Shown piece by piece: positions 10,763-22,921 of a stretch of DNA of 64,000 bases. The number at the start of each line of letters is the position of its first letter. Positions within the stretch are counted from its first letter, which is position 1. The position numbers and the translations under genes are program-made. A model generated the notes under the pieces. That model was not told the DNA's origin. It ran no database searches and saw nothing but the letters and a program-made list of their open reading frames with translations. The stretch lies in assembly GCA_022701365.1 (NCBI GenBank), contig JAKUHH010000230.1, positions 248,001 to 312,000 on the forward strand, in the 5' to 3' direction. This DNA comes from Mycocentrospora acerina (taxonomy: Eukaryota; Ascomycota; Dothideomycetes; Pleosporales).

Positions 10763-12714
10763 GCAAGTTGTTGAAAAATAATAGAGCGAGATGGTTGGTG
10801 AATTTTTGGGTATGAAGATGCATAGTGCTGGAGTTTAGGGGATAGGGCCCTGTCATACGACAGGTGATGGCGTTTTGTTTTCCATGCATTAGCAATAGTA
10901 ATTATTCATCACCACTTTATTTACACGTTCACTTCAGAATCATGACAATGACAGTTGTCATAGTTATGCCGTTTCCTAGCACACCTCTATCATTCATTTG
11001 AAAAGCCTAGATATCTTGGTTCCCCTCTTATGTACACAATATGCTTTGGCTTGAACAAAAGGTTGACCCTTGGCTGTACTCACCAGCTATCTTTTTAAGA
11101 TTTGCCGGAATACTTGGAATCTGATTAGACGGCATCGACAAGGCATGAGTGAGTTTGTTCTTTAATCTTGCACTAATATGCGTCGCACTTGTACAACGGC
11201 TTAGCGAAGAAGTTGATACTTTTAATTTAACTAAGCAGTCACAACTCCTAGTATATTATTCGCAAGCGAGATAACTGCATTGAATGCAATGGCATGCAAT
11301 CCAACTGTCAGCTAGATAAAAAAAACTTTTTGAATATCAATGAGGATGGTCCGACGGAGACATGTTCATCACTTCCCGCCAGGAGCACAAAAAAATACGT
11401 TTCAAAGCAAACCGTTGACTACCCCTGCTATTCTAAGTGGAACTGCAGAGAGTCAAAACGACGTAGATTCTGAAAGGAGAGTAGTCTGTTTCCAAGCGGC
11501 CCAACATGGCAAGGCATTTGTCATCTTCTCAAAAACAAGACATGTACACAAATGCGACATATGCTTCTTCGATATCAGTGTCTTGGACTGCTAACCCAGT
11601 TTTTAAATCTGATCTCCATAATTCTCTCTATACTCTAAATGGAATATTATAACAATCATCGATGCTCCAAAGCACAAACAAGGCTTCTAGCCTAAATGCA
11701 TTCACCCAAACAAACAAAAATAAAGATACTCAGCAACTGCCTTTCCCCTTCCAATTGATCTTCGGAATTTATAAATTCCAACCTTGACCAAACATTCTTG
11801 TCAAAGTGAAACCCATCAACCTGAAACACCACATGAGCCATCTACCTATTCCCGTCTCCAAACCCCCAGCCAGCATGCAGCAGACTGACTGACCAACCAA
11901 CCACTTACTCTAGCGTCAAGCTAGCCCAACATCCCACAGCACAACATCCCAACAATGAACACATCTTCGCCCCTAAGACAATCTCCCCGCCTCTTTTTTT
12001 CTTCCCTTGGGGGGTTTTTTCCCCGCGTCGCCTGACACCCTTAGATACAATCACAAGATCATCGCTTCTTATCGCATCATCATTATCATCCCCCCAAGAG
12101 TCCTAGTATCGTATCTCCGACCAATCAGGGGCACCGAAGATCTGCAGTGTAAGTGAAGTGAGAGATTGCTAGCCAACGAACTAAATAATATCCCCAAAGG
12201 CTTAAATCCTAGCCTAAGATAGAGATAAAGCAATGACTCACTAGCATATCGGTTCACACCAGGCTCTAGCAATCGTCATCGTCGTCGTCGTTGGAGAGGA
12301 AAGTGATAAATAACCACATTTAATCGTTCCTGGCAATGTTAACGTACGTAGTACGTACATTGCATGCCCTCCCACCCACCACTAGGTGTGTGTGTATATA
12401 CATATACGCTGTGTGGATAGACGTAGCAAGAATTATATAAAATAACATGGATGAGCAAAGGAAGAGGGGGAGGGGGGTTGAAGACAAGGTAAAAAAAATT
12501 TTATACAAAAACAGTGTAGAATATAAAAATGGACATTATTTTCTCTTTTCTTTTTTCTTTCTTTAAAGCCTCTATTTTCCTCTACTGCTACTGTTTTTTT
12601 TTTCGACGAACCGACTACAACGGTTTCATCTATGTACTTGGCATGTTGTTGTGCGGACACTTTGGTAGTTGGACATGTGCAGACGGGAGTGCTTCTTTGG
12701 GGGGGAAAGGGTAC

Positions 12715-12740
12715 GCTAGCTAGCTGGCTAGCTGGCTAGC
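12715..12740. repeat. Short palindromic GCTAGC tandem repeat
   Basis: Four GCTAGC palindromes in 26 bp, spaced by overlap or TG. It lies in the convergent gene-free region; function unknown. Confidence 0.6.
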
Positions 12741-13324
12741 CCATTTCAGAAGCACAAGTTTACATGAAAAGAAGAAAGACCCTGGGCAGATGGGTGCTGG
12801 CTGAGACTAAGAGAGAGAGAAAAACATCTTCTCTGAATACCAGAAAATCCATCGATTGATTCTGCACAACCACGCAAAAGTTCGATCAACGTAAAAAACA
12901 GTACAAACACTTCTTCAAAACGTCACTAGAGAAAAGAGCAAAGGGCAAGACATGTTTCATCATCGAGGATTTTCCCATTAAGCATTACCTATAATAATAA
13001 TAGCGACTCACACCATGAGTTGCCCCACACAAACATACACACACACCGGTGCCATTTATGTTTCAACATTCCATCCAATCGTGTATCCAAAAACACACAC
13101 ACAGATTGTCAAACAGCGTTTCCTTCCCTCCTTGTCCTACTTCCCAAACCCCTCTTCCATGATAGACTACCAGCCGCGCTTTGCTTAAAAAAACACGCCA
13201 AGGCTACGGCTAGCGTCCCGAGCGAATGTATGCAAGTACAACATTTCTACCAGGCAGTACTTTTTGAAACCCCTCCCTTTATTCCCTTTCCCGTGTAGAA
13301 ACCGAAGCGATCGACTTGGGTATC

Positions 13325-13374
13325 AAAAAAAAAACTTTGCAAAAAAAACTACTACTACTACTAAAAAAAAAGAG
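13325..13374. repeat. A-rich low-complexity tract with ACT triplets
   Basis: Runs of 8-10 A flank a short (ACT)n run, just downstream of the IPC synthase stop on the opposite strand. Plain low complexity. Confidence 0.6.
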
Positions 13375-13678
13375 GTCTTGGAATTTGCCCATGGTATCCA
13401 CACGAAGAGAAGAATGGCATGGTTTGTGGATCCAGGATGAATGCATGCATGCAAACAAGTGCCCTCCCCAACGACACTCTTTCTTTCACAACGCGCGCCG
13501 TAATTATATGCCGTCATCAATCGATGGGTCTTCGCTGGAAAATGCTAAGCAAATGATAAAACTCCGTGGAATGCATAAATCATAAAAAGGCCGTCACACC
13601 GAAAATGGTGGGGTGTGTGCGTTCTTAGGGATGAGTGTTAGGATGAGTGATGAGATGAATTTGGTGATGAACCGGGTA

Positions 13679-15195
13679 CTACCGGGATGTGTCGGTGTCG
13701 GATGCAACGGTGTCGCCATCCCAGAGGCTCTGGTTGTCGTCAATGGGAGAGCGTTCGCCGACAGGGCTCCTGCCACCGGTTGAGTAGGAGGAAGAAGAGC
13801 CGCTGGCCCAGTCGTCCGAGTCGGAGTGGGGCTGGAATTCCTCGTAAATGTCGAGCATGGAGTAACCAGCGCCGTCTGCAGGGTCGCCGATCTCGACGAA
13901 TTCGTAGTCCCAGCGGAACTCTTTGTCGGCTTGCGGGCGGGGCAGGAAATTGGCACGGCTAAAGAAATAGCATACTCCAGCAACTACGGATTGTTAGCAA
14001 GGTCTGTGTGGTGGGATTGAGAAAACTTACGCAGACCACCAGCAATCAAGTCGACGACGTAGTGATGCGAGAAGTACATGGTAGACCACCACATCCACAT
14101 GGCGTAAAAGACGTATGCGGGGAAAAGCTTGGGGAAGACGTGTCCCATGAACAGAGCCTCGAGAGTCGCCCATCCAGCGTGCAGGGAAGGGAACGCGCCA
14201 AAGACGACGGGTGAAGCGTGGAATGCAGAAGTGTAAATATCCAAGCCCAATAGTTTGTCAATAGCCTTCAAACCTGCAGCATCTCCAGCAATCGAGTAGT
14301 TTGCCGGTGCCAGGCCATATGCGTTTTCGTACCATGGCGGAGAGCACGGGAAGACGGTTTGGATGAGGACGGCAGTGATGTTCATGTATCCGAAGCAGCG
14401 TGCCCAGACGGGGAGTGTGCCAGGGGGAGCCCAGATAAACATGCACGCGCTAACGATGACGGGCGAAGCGTAGTGGCCGATTCCGTACGTCAACCATGCA
14501 AGGATGTCCAAGACGGTGTGCTTGTGGGCCGACAGAACATTGCTCAGATTTGCGCCGTACAAAATGTTCTCGAGGGCGGGCAGGACGCGGACCCAGATGG
14601 CAGGTCGGTAGTCGGCAGGGATGTATCTGGAAAAATCATGTCAGCATGTCTGAGGTGAGCACACGAGATTTGTGTGGAGCAGCACACTGCCGCCTGATCC
14701 GAGTGCTAAAAAAAAAGCCAAGACCAGGGGAGTGTGGCGCAGACGACGGGACATGACGTACTTGCAACTCGAGAAGAGATATAGCCATGTGAGGGTGGGG
14801 AGCAGCGGCAGCAAGAACTGGCGGGTAATGGGCAGGCACAGGCCCGTCATGAGGACAGCGGCGGCAAACGTCTTCGCAAAGGGCCCGGGGGCCTCGCTGA
14901 CAGACAGCGAGAAGATGACGACGATGCCGAGGAACAGGTACTGGGCGTCGTATATGGACCATGGGTGGGTGCGCAGCGAGCGCAGCGTGTCCGAGGGCGA
15001 CCACGACGTCTCGAGCCCGGCAATGGATGACGTGGGCGACTGGCGACTGCGGATGCGCGACTTTGTGGCGCGCCACTTGCGGCGCACGCGGTGGGGGATG
15101 AAGCTGGGCAGGGCGGAGAGGCCGGGGACCTTTGAGCGGGCGAGCATGTCGGTGGTGGAGGTGTCGAGGAAGGCGAGATAGTTCTTGTTGGTCAT
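13679..15195 (-). CDS. AUR1: Inositolphosphorylceramide synthase catalytic subunit (AUR1 type)
   Basis: Golgi membrane enzyme that moves phosphoinositol from phosphatidylinositol to phytoceramide, an essential fungal sphingolipid step and the target of aureobasidin A. Three exons on the minus strand, 15195-14762, 14626-14031 and 13983-13679, give 444 residues. The intron joins rebuild KYIPADYRPAIW and AGGLLAGVCYFF. Family landmarks are ILYGANLSNVLSAHKHTVLD (about 166-185), the PAP2-like motif FPSLHAG (SLHAG at 292-296) and HHYVVD (332-337), giving the two His and the Asp of the expected triad. About six to eight membrane spans are visible. The Ser/Asp-rich C-terminal tail (DSDDWASGSSSSYSTGG) is cytosolic and probably phosphorylated. 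Met at 15195 was chosen because MTNKNYLAFLDTS is a clean start and the upstream frame is low complexity. The region upstream is 3.5 kb long and gene-free. Confidence 0.94.
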
Positions 15196-15594
15196 GGCTG
15201 GCGGGCTGTGCGCGAGTCGGGGGTTGTTGTTGCGGCGCCGGCGACACACGCGACCTTGGGCTGCTGGGGGTGTGGGAGGGCGGTGGAGAGAGAGAAGCAG
15301 CGGCGGTGGACGGTGAGGGTGGTGGCGGTGGTGGTGGTAGTAGTAGCAGCAGCGGCGGTGGGCAGGCCAGAGGATGCGGACGAGGGCGGATTATCAAAAG
15401 GCGTGGAAGCTCCGGATGCTAAGGCCTGCACGGCGCCGGGCTGCAGACGGGTGAGCCGCTTGGCTGCAACGGGGCAGGTGCGCCTGCTGCCAATCTCGTT
15501 TACCGCCCTGACGCACCGCCGCCCATCCCTGCCCGCTGGCCGCTTGTTCGTCTGGGCCGGGTGCTGGCAGCAGAAGAGTGTGCAGCCGTGTGGC

Positions 15595-15685
15595 GTGTAG
15601 CATGTTGCGTGTTGCGTGTAGCATGTAGCATGTAGCATGCACCAGTGCACCAGTGCACACACACATACACACATACACACACAGG
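15595..15685. repeat. Imperfect GTAGCAT and (CA)n repeats
   Basis: Tandem GTAGCAT-like units (15597-15640) run into CACCAGTG duplications and a broken (CA)n tract with ACACAT interruptions. Confidence 0.65.
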
Positions 15686-16159
15686 CACGGCGTTTCACGG
15701 CTGCCTGGCCAAACGTCGGTGGCTTGCCGCGTCGACGAGCCTCGCGCGGCGGACAAGACGCGGCCAGACACCATCACCCAGCACCCAGCATGGCGTTCTT
15801 ACTCACCCGATAGCGACTGCACACGCTGCCGACTAGGCATCGCGTTTCATGCATGCAAGCCTGCCCGTTCGCTCAGCAGCCTCTCTTCGTCCGACCCCGA
15901 GTCCGAGCATGCCTTTGTCTTCCACGCTCTTTTGCAACGGCTGCACTCGTCATGGCTGCCTTAGTTCGCCATGACATCAACATGCAGCCACCACTCACTC
16001 ACTCACTCATGCCTGTCCGTCTATGATCCATCCATGATCCGTCCATGACCCTCATCGCCTTGTCAGCCTTGCCGCAGGCAGTTCGACTGACCAATGTCTC
16101 ACAACACAGCCTCACGACACGCGACACACGAAACACGAAACATGCCTCCTTCCTTGCCT

Positions 16160-16209
16160 TTGCTTGCCTTGCCCTGCCCTGCTTGCCTTGCCTGCCTTGC
16201 CCGCCTTGC
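16160..16209. repeat. Imperfect CTTGCC/CCTGC tandem repeat
   Basis: About 50 bp of alternating CTTGC, CCTGC and CTGCC units. A similar (CCATGT/CATGT)n tract follows at 16281-16314. Confidence 0.65.
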
Positions 16210-17942
16210 ATCTCAACGTCCAACTGCCAAACACCTGCATTTCTGTTTCCATATCCACATCCATCGCATCCATGACATCCATGTCCATGTCCATGTCATG
16301 TCATGTCATGTCCCTCGCGCTCCGCGTACTCCCATCCTCCGAACCCCCGATTCACCAAAACCTACCAGCATGCAAGAAAAAACAAGCTCTGACCAATCGC
16401 ATCCCCTTAGCAACGCTGGCTGCTTGGTAAAAGAGCAAGGGCACGGTAGCCCAAGTAAGCGCTCGGCAGCCCGCACCTTCCGTCATCCGTGAGCCTGTCT
16501 TGGCGCGTCAAGTTCCGCCGTACCAATGTCACATCACCACTTCTTGCAAACCTTGCGAGTCGGTCAAGCCTGCTTGAACCACTTTGACCAAGTGGGTTGC
16601 GTGCAATTTCGCACCAAGCACGGCACGCGATGCGATGCGATGCAATGTGATCGGACGAATCCACAAAAACCAATCCAAACTAGTCCAGTGCGGAAAATTC
16701 TACTTGAAATTTTTTTGTATTAGTTAGCTTTCCATGGGATTTTAATCTTCCCACCCATTCTCGATCGCATGATCTTCATTGACAGACAATCAAAAACAGC
16801 ACATGTTCTAGCTCTACCAAAAAAAATCACACCAAAGCAGTCCCCCCGCCCATCGCAATCTCACTCTTGGCCCCCCCTTCACAACACGACTCACTCACTC
16901 CCTCCTTTCCACGCATAACCACAATCACCATTCTTAATCCCTAATCCCGATCTGATAAACAACCTCAACCCCAATCCCAACCCCAACCCTAAGCACGAAA
17001 CACTTGCCTCCCACTACCTCCCCCCATTTCAGTTTCACACCCCAAACCCCCCCATTCCCAAGCACCCTCCCACCTTCCTGCCTACCTACCTACCTACAAC
17101 CGCTCACACACACATGCACACATGCTGCACACCGCACACACCCATCTTCTCAGCTCACCCACCCCGTATAAACCCTGCCTTTGCTTGGCTCTTGGCCCTC
17201 CAACAAGACACGCAGCATGCATGGCCGCACAGATCCAGCAGCGGGTACAACAAGGGTGTGTGCGTATACGGGTTCGGTTCGCCAAAGGGTCCAAGCTCCT
17301 TATGACCCAAAAAAATCATTGCATCGTAGATCGCTGAATAACCCATCTACCTACCTACCAACATACCTACCAATCTATCCATCTGTCTATCCCCCACTCA
17401 ATAAGAGTCATTCGACCTATCAATCTGCTTGTCAATTGTTTTATTTTTTAATTTATTTATCAATTTCCTCCTTTTAAACATGGTCATGCAAATATATATA
17501 CATTCTATGCGCATAAAGACGTAAGTGTATATTTTTATATATATTTATTTAAATATATATGCATGTTGTTAATTACTCATCAACACCACCCGTCATGCAT
17601 AATTACACACCTTTACATATATATATGTGTGCAAGTATCTAATAAAAGTGGGTGAATAAGTAAGCAGAGTCAGGGTAAGTAAGTAAGCAAGCAAGCAAGG
17701 GTCAATTTAAGCAAGGTAAGCAAAAGGGTAAGGAAGTAAGCAAAGGATGCAAATTAACAAGATGAAAAGAAAGGTCGATCTATAAGATGGAAATGATTTA
17801 ATTAAAAGTAAGATTATTGTCAAGAATTTGAGCAGAGAAATGGCCGACGCCCTATTTTTTTTGTCTGTTTGGAAGGGGGGATGGTTAGGTCATACGCCGT
17901 ATTGCAGCGTATTGCAGCGCGTTGAGGGAGAAAGAAAGAGAA

Positions 17943-17960
17943 AGAGAGAGAGAGAGAGAG
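17943..17960. repeat. (AG)9 microsatellite
   Basis: Nine AG dinucleotides within a longer purine stretch. GTAAG/CAAGC short repeats lie just upstream near 17670-17700. Confidence 0.8.
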
Positions 17961-18196
17961 CGAACAGCCCGGGCCAAGATAAGCCGAACTAAGCTAAGCC
18001 AAGGAAGGAGAGAAGTAAACGAAAGAGTGTGTACATGTCCGTCTGTCCGTGAGTAAGTCCCTAGGTAGGTAGGTAGATGGGGACGGGGGGTGATTGTGTC
18101 ATGTTAAACCGTGAGTAGGTGAGTGGCTGAGTGAGTGGGTGCGTGCATGCGTGTGCATGGGTATGAAGATACGACCAAAGTATTCGCGTATCCGTT

Positions 18197-18256
18197 CATC
18201 CATCCATCCATCCATCCATCCATCCATCCATCCATCCATCCATCCATCCATCCATC
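18197..18256. repeat. (CATC)15 microsatellite
   Basis: Fifteen perfect CATC units followed by decayed units (TATC CATC TATG). It is the longest perfect microsatellite in the window and lies about 480 bp beyond the stop codon of the NYN gene. Confidence 0.92.
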
Positions 18257-18738
18257 TATCCATCTATGCAGGACAGGACTACTCACCCCCTTTGGAGTTT
18301 TTTCTTTCGGCGATTGACTTGTCCTGTGCACACACACATATATATACATGAACACATACAGCAGAAACATGAGAATGTGACCAACCAACAACAAACATTA
18401 CTCGGCATGCGATTAACAACATCCATAATTAGGGAACCACTCTCCGCTTTTCACTTTAAAAAGATATTCACAAATGTACAATCTTTTCCAAGAAATACAG
18501 TGACAGACGACATAATGAATTCATCATCTTCATCTTCGCGTCGTGGCCGTGACGTGACGGACGTTGACACAAAATAATAGCAAACAAACGCCAAACCCCC
18601 TTTGTAATGCTTAGATACTGAACAAAAATCTACAGTGAAAAACATCCTTCACCCTAACCTATACATCATCTGTCCCTTCAAACAAAACATCAAAAAACAA
18701 ACAAAACATCAACCCCCCTCAAAACCCCCCTCACAACC

Positions 18739-20691
18739 CTAAGGCGTATCAATCAGATCCTCGAGGAAATCATCCAACTCAATGATTCGAAACTGCTCAC
18801 CCCACTTGGTACGGAACTTCTTGTTCCTGTACCCACCGTTGGTCTGCTGTCTCCAGCTGATCAACTCAACCTTCCACCCATTCTTCAGCGCACGCTCAAC
18901 ATGTGCGAGAAACCCGTCAGACATCTCCGCAATGTTGCCGTCACCAGTCGCAAGAACAATCGTGCTAGCCTCCTCCGTATCAATAATACTCTGGCACATC
19001 TTCAAGTGAAGAAGCTCGTCGACTCCCTGCTCAACCCATTTCGGGGCTGAAGGCGTCTTCGGCCGAGCAGGCACACCCGTTTCAGAGTCGCTGCCACTGC
19101 CGCTGCCAGAGTGTTTCTCCGTGGCCTTGTGCCAACCCATCTTCTTCACATCCTCGAAGAATCTCTTCTTCTCCGATGGCTCGCGTGAAATGTACACCTG
19201 CTCAATCACATTGCTCTCGTACCCAACCGCTTTGGAAGTGTCCACAAGCTTCTTCATATCCGCCATAGGATTGGCTTCTCGGTGCGACCCGGCAAGTACG
19301 CGCTTCGCTACAGGCCGGCGTCTTTCCATCAACAGCGCCAGGCTGTCAAAGGACATGTCGTAAGGCTGGAAAATTCCATGATTGCGAAGGTTGTCCCTAA
19401 ACCCAATCATAATATTCGAAACATCGACAAATACATGTAGGCCTTCAGCCGTACTCTTCTCGTTAACCAACTGCCGCGGAGCAACCATCCACTTGGCATC
19501 ATCGGGAAAGTAGTTGAGAAGCTTGTGGAAAAGATTAAAGTGGCGATCCACTTGTGGTCTCATTGTGACTGTTCCGGGCCGGCTGGTTGGAGTTGCAAAC
19601 ATGGAAGGCGCAACTGCGAGAAGAGTCGGCGTTGATGGAGTCGGGAGGACTTCACGACGCTGTACTGCCGGAGCAGACTTGCGCGCGACAGCATTGGGTC
19701 GAGAAGCGCGTGGTAGAGTGACAGGCTGAACAGTCCGCGGCACCAGGCCATGAGTGCTCCCGGATTGGAATGGACCGGGTGTACTCAAAGCGGTAGACTG
19801 TATAGACTTTCCCGCAGTTTGAGCGGGTTGAGGTGTAACTGGTTGCGCAGTCGAACTTAACTGCCCATCAACAGCAGGGCGCTGATGACGCTTGGGAGTC
19901 GTAGGGGGCTGTGCTGGGACGGCCACGGGCTGTTGGATAACAGGAGGCTGTGATATTACGACCACAGACTTCTGCACAGCTGCAACAGATGGGGGAGGCG
20001 CAGTCGATTTAATCTTTGCGCTGACATTGGATCGAGCACGCTGAGGCTTCGAAGGCGATTGGATAGCCTCTTTACTCTCAGCCGCAGCTTCTGCAAGAGC
20101 GTCGAGTTCCTCTCGCAACTTTCGTCTGTCTCTAAGTGCCTTTGAATTCATCGCATACTCTTCCTGTTCCTTCTCGGCTTGTTTGCGAGCTTTTCGTCGT
20201 TGCTTTTTGGTCAAGCCAGCCTCAGCGTCTTCAGAGAACGATGCTCTGAGCAGCGTGGGAGCGGCCAGCGCTGAACTTTTGGGCTTTGTAGGGGATTCAA
20301 TGTCCGATATAGACATCGCACGTTGAGCAACTTGGCAACTGTCATCGGGAGTGTCAAGGACCTCAGGCGCGGCTTGGCTCTTGATCGACGACTTGACGTC
20401 AGGCAGATTTCTCTGGGGGACGGCATCGTCGGAAGAGGCGCTAAGTTCGGAGTCCAAATCAAGTGGCAGAAGTGGAGATGGCCGGATTGGCACGTCGGTT
20501 GAGATACCCAAGTCTTCAAAAAGTCTTGAGAAACTACCCAGACGAATGCCTCCCTCTTTGTCATGCAATGAGGATTCAGGAGCAGGAGAGCGCGACTCTC
20601 GGAGCGGGGAGCCCATGTCGTGGGGGTCCGAGTCTATCAAATCGATAACGGAGCTGAAATTCCAGCCAGATGCGAGGGGTTGAGAGAACAT
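18739..20691 (-). CDS. NYN-domain (PIN-like) putative RNA-binding/ribonuclease protein
   Basis: Intronless coding region of 650 residues. The C-terminal half is an NYN/LabA-like domain. The first strand is GLHVFVDVSNIMIGF, with the acidic residue expected for metal binding, and the later strand is STIVLATGDGNIAEMSDGF, with the second conserved Asp. ELISWRQQTNGGYRNKKF follows near the end. The N-terminal half (about 1-380) is disordered and Ser/Pro-rich, with a basic, probably coiled-coil stretch KKQRRKARKQAEKEQEEYA around residue 170. NYN domains act on RNA in other eukaryotes; the fungal role is unknown. A 5' UTR intron is visible at 20726-20797 (GTGAGT donor, CTAAC branch point, CAG acceptor), which supports the Met at 20691 as the start. 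Confidence 0.85.
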   Translation of the reverse strand: MFSQPLASGWNFSSVIDLIDSDPHDMGSPLRESRSPAPESSLHDKEGGIRLGSFSRLFEDLGISTDVPIRPSPLLPLDLDSELSASSDDAVPQRNLPDVKSSIKSQAAPEVLDTPDDSCQVAQRAMSISDIESPTKPKSSALAAPTLLRASFSEDAEAGLTKKQRRKARKQAEKEQEEYAMNSKALRDRRKLREELDALAEAAAESKEAIQSPSKPQRARSNVSAKIKSTAPPPSVAAVQKSVVVISQPPVIQQPVAVPAQPPTTPKRHQRPAVDGQLSSTAQPVTPQPAQTAGKSIQSTALSTPGPFQSGSTHGLVPRTVQPVTLPRASRPNAVARKSAPAVQRREVLPTPSTPTLLAVAPSMFATPTSRPGTVTMRPQVDRHFNLFHKLLNYFPDDAKWMVAPRQLVNEKSTAEGLHVFVDVSNIMIGFRDNLRNHGIFQPYDMSFDSLALLMERRRPVAKRVLAGSHREANPMADMKKLVDTSKAVGYESNVIEQVYISREPSEKKRFFEDVKKMGWHKATEKHSGSGSGSDSETGVPARPKTPSAPKWVEQGVDELLHLKMCQSIIDTEEASTIVLATGDGNIAEMSDGFLAHVERALKNGWKVELISWRQQTNGGYRNKKFRTKWGEQFRIIELDDFLEDLIDTP

Positions 20692-21811
20692 TCTTGGATG
20701 AATGCTGCTGCCGTAGGAGAGCAGGCTGGCGTAAGGTTAGGCATTGACTTCCATGCGCTAAAGTCCCGGAAAGGGGAATGCGCGCACCGGCACTCACCTG
20801 TAATTGACGAAGTGTCTTGGTCGTCCTTGACTGGTCTAGAACCAGTGGTTGAGAAGGTGGGGATAATGATGAAGGAGAAGAAGAAAAGCGGAGGCTAGAG
20901 CGCTGAAGCAGCTGTGAGTCTCGTCAGCTCGGCGCGCAATCAACGTGAAGCTGTTCGCAGCCTCGCGAGACAGCAAGACGCAAACACAGGTCAGGATGTC
21001 GATGAGGCTAACGAGTGCAGGCAGACAAGCGCGACAGCCTGAGGGGTACGCGGGTGGTACGTACTGTATGATTTGTCTCGAAACAGTAGCTTCAATCGCA
21101 AGCTCATGGTAGATGGCGAGGGACTCGAGCAATGCAGCAGACGTCTCGGGGCTCAGGAAAAGCTCGAGAAACAGGCAGGGAAAGTAGCAGACAGCAGGAG
21201 AGTGCGGGCTACGGGGAGTGTACAGTGTATGTAGTCGAGCTATGTGGTAGCGGGGTCGCCACCCGTCTGGTGGAGTTGCGCAGGTTGAGCGTGCATGATT
21301 CACAGTCGGTTGTGCTGGGCAACGCCACCCGATGACCGCAGCACCGACACGTCGAGATCGTCTACTCGTGACAGATGATCCGTCAAAACCTCCGAGAGAA
21401 GGTTTTGGAGCGACACTTGCAGCGCCACGAGCCATGGTCTGTTCAGATCTGTCCAGATCGGAGCCAAACTGCTGGGCTCGGCCAGGCGGCTCTGACAGCA
21501 AGCTTGATGCTGGCTGCTGGCTGCGTTGTCAAGGATGATTCCCACGCTTTCTTCGTACCCAACACGAGATTCATAGCCGTAGACTCCAACGCAGACAATA
21601 CCGCCCTTTGGCAGCCAACACCCACGGTTCTGCCGTTCCAAATAGCCCGTCTTCCGCTGAAGCCACGAGATGGGCCCGCCAAACTTATCGCCGTCTCGCC
21701 CAACCTCGGACCATTGAACCGCCCCACACTAACACTCCGTCGCAAACCCACAACCACAATGTGCCCCTCTAAGCCCTCGCCCCCAATCTCCCCATTCACG
21801 TGTCCTCCAAC
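20692..21811. other. Divergent promoter region
   Basis: 1.1 kb between the NYN gene and the mitochondrial carrier. It includes the NYN gene's 5' UTR intron at 20726-20797. A 221-codon minus-strand ORF (20836-21501) has no domain, no splice support and unlikely composition, and was not accepted. Confidence 0.55.
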
Positions 21812-22921
21812 ATGTCTGCCGACTTCTGGGCAGGCTACGTCTCTGGCGCTGCCAGCATAATCATCGGCAACCCGCTGGACCTGGTCAAAACGCGCCTACA
21901 AGCCAGCAGTGCTCCACCAAATGTAGACTCTACATTGTCCACTGCACCACAAAGCAGCAACACCTTTAGAGGCCAATTCGACCGCGCAGGCACACTAGTC
22001 AGGGGTGAGTAGCACCGCGTACCACACCGCACCTCCCACACCCCAGCACAACACCAGAGGCCTGACATCCCCACCCATAGCATAGGCGCAACAGTACCAA
22101 TCCTAACCTACGGCGCCCTCAACGCCCTCCTCTTCGTGACCTACAACCGCACTCTCACGCTCCTCTCTTCCCACGCCCCCCTCACCCCCGACCCATCCTA
22201 TGCCAAAATCTGGCTCGCAGGCGCAACCGGCGGCCTCGCATCCTTCGTCGTCTCCGCGCCCACCGAGCTGATCAAATGCCGCGCCCAAGTTTCCACCGCG
22301 CAAAACGTGACGTCCTGGTCCGTGGCGCGGGACACCTGGCGGCGCGAAGGCATTAGAGGGCTGTACTATGGAGGCGGGATAACAAGCGTAAGAGACGCAG
22401 TAGGATACGGGTTTTAGTACGTCTCCTAGCACCGCCGTCAAGTCCGTGTTTTTGTTATTATTCCCACCTTGGGTTTCCAGGCGCAGACATGCGTGAGAAT
22501 CGAAGATGGTAGGGCTAACAAACACAGTTTCTGGTCCTACGAATGGAGCAAAAAGACCCTTAGCTCACCTGACGACACGGACAGACAAGCTGGTATGAAG
22601 GTCTTGCTGTGCGGAGGCTTCGCCGGAATCGTTACCTGGGCATCGATATTCCCCCTCGATGTGATCAAAACGAGGGTGCAGACGCAAGTCCTACACGCCG
22701 ATTCTTCTCCCCCGCCACGAGGTGAACGTGGCGCGCTGCTGGACCGTGAAGTCCAGAGAAGGCGGTTGACTGCTCTGGAGATTGCAACGCAGGCTTATCG
22801 CAACGAGGGAGTAGCCGTCTTCTTCCGCGGGTTGGGCATTTGCAGCGTACGCGCATTTGTTGTCAATGCTGTGCAATGGGCCGTGTATGAGTGGATGATG
22901 CGGTACCTTAAGCAGCCATGA
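21812..22921 (+). CDS. Mitochondrial carrier family (SLC25) protein
   Basis: Inner-membrane metabolite transporter. Exons 21812-22004, 22086-22416 and 22528-22921 give 305 residues, the normal length for the family. Three tandem repeats each carry the signature at the end of the odd helix: PLDLVKTRLQ (about 22-31), PTELIKCRAQV (middle, with Thr in place of Leu) and PLDVIKTRVQT (third). The second intron is closed as GYGF-Y-FWSYEW. The start is MSADFWAGYVSGAASIIIGNP; upstream codons in frame contain no earlier ATG. The signature combination resembles the carnitine/ornithine-related SLC25 subgroup, but the substrate cannot be assigned from these motifs. Confidence 0.93.

Larger units (their letters stand above)
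10763..13678. other. Long convergent gene-free region
   Basis: 2.9 kb between the 3' ends of the transporter and the IPC synthase. It shows low-complexity sequence (T- and A-runs near 11990-12025, 12490-12600 and 13325-13374) and a GCTAGC-rich repeat at 12715-12740. The short ORFs look random, and no tRNA, 5S rRNA or spliceosomal RNA motif was recognised. Part of it is probably 3' UTR. Confidence 0.55.
15196..18738. other. 3.5 kb gene-free region rich in simple repeats
   Basis: Between the start of AUR1 and the 3' end of the NYN gene, both on the minus strand. Many short tandem tracts are listed separately. ORFs here encode only repeat peptides such as IHPS or THTY runs and were rejected. 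The stretch probably holds the AUR1 promoter and 5' UTR next to the gene, and spacer beyond. Confidence 0.6.

Noticed and set aside
14636..15397. 253-codon minus-strand ORF rich in proline and histidine
   Set aside because: It overlaps AUR1 exon 1 in another frame, is low complexity, and the AUR1 frame carries clear family motifs.
16966..16995. Telomere-like CCCCAATCCC / CCCTAA stretch
   Set aside because: Only a single CCCTAA unit is present among irregular C/A-rich sequence, so it is not an interstitial telomere.
18104..18394. ORFs encoding IHPS or WMDG repeat peptides
   Set aside because: They are translations of the (CATC)15 microsatellite in different frames, not genes.
20836..21501. 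221-codon minus-strand ORF upstream of the NYN gene
   Set aside because: It lies in a divergent promoter region, with no domain, no splice support and unlikely composition.
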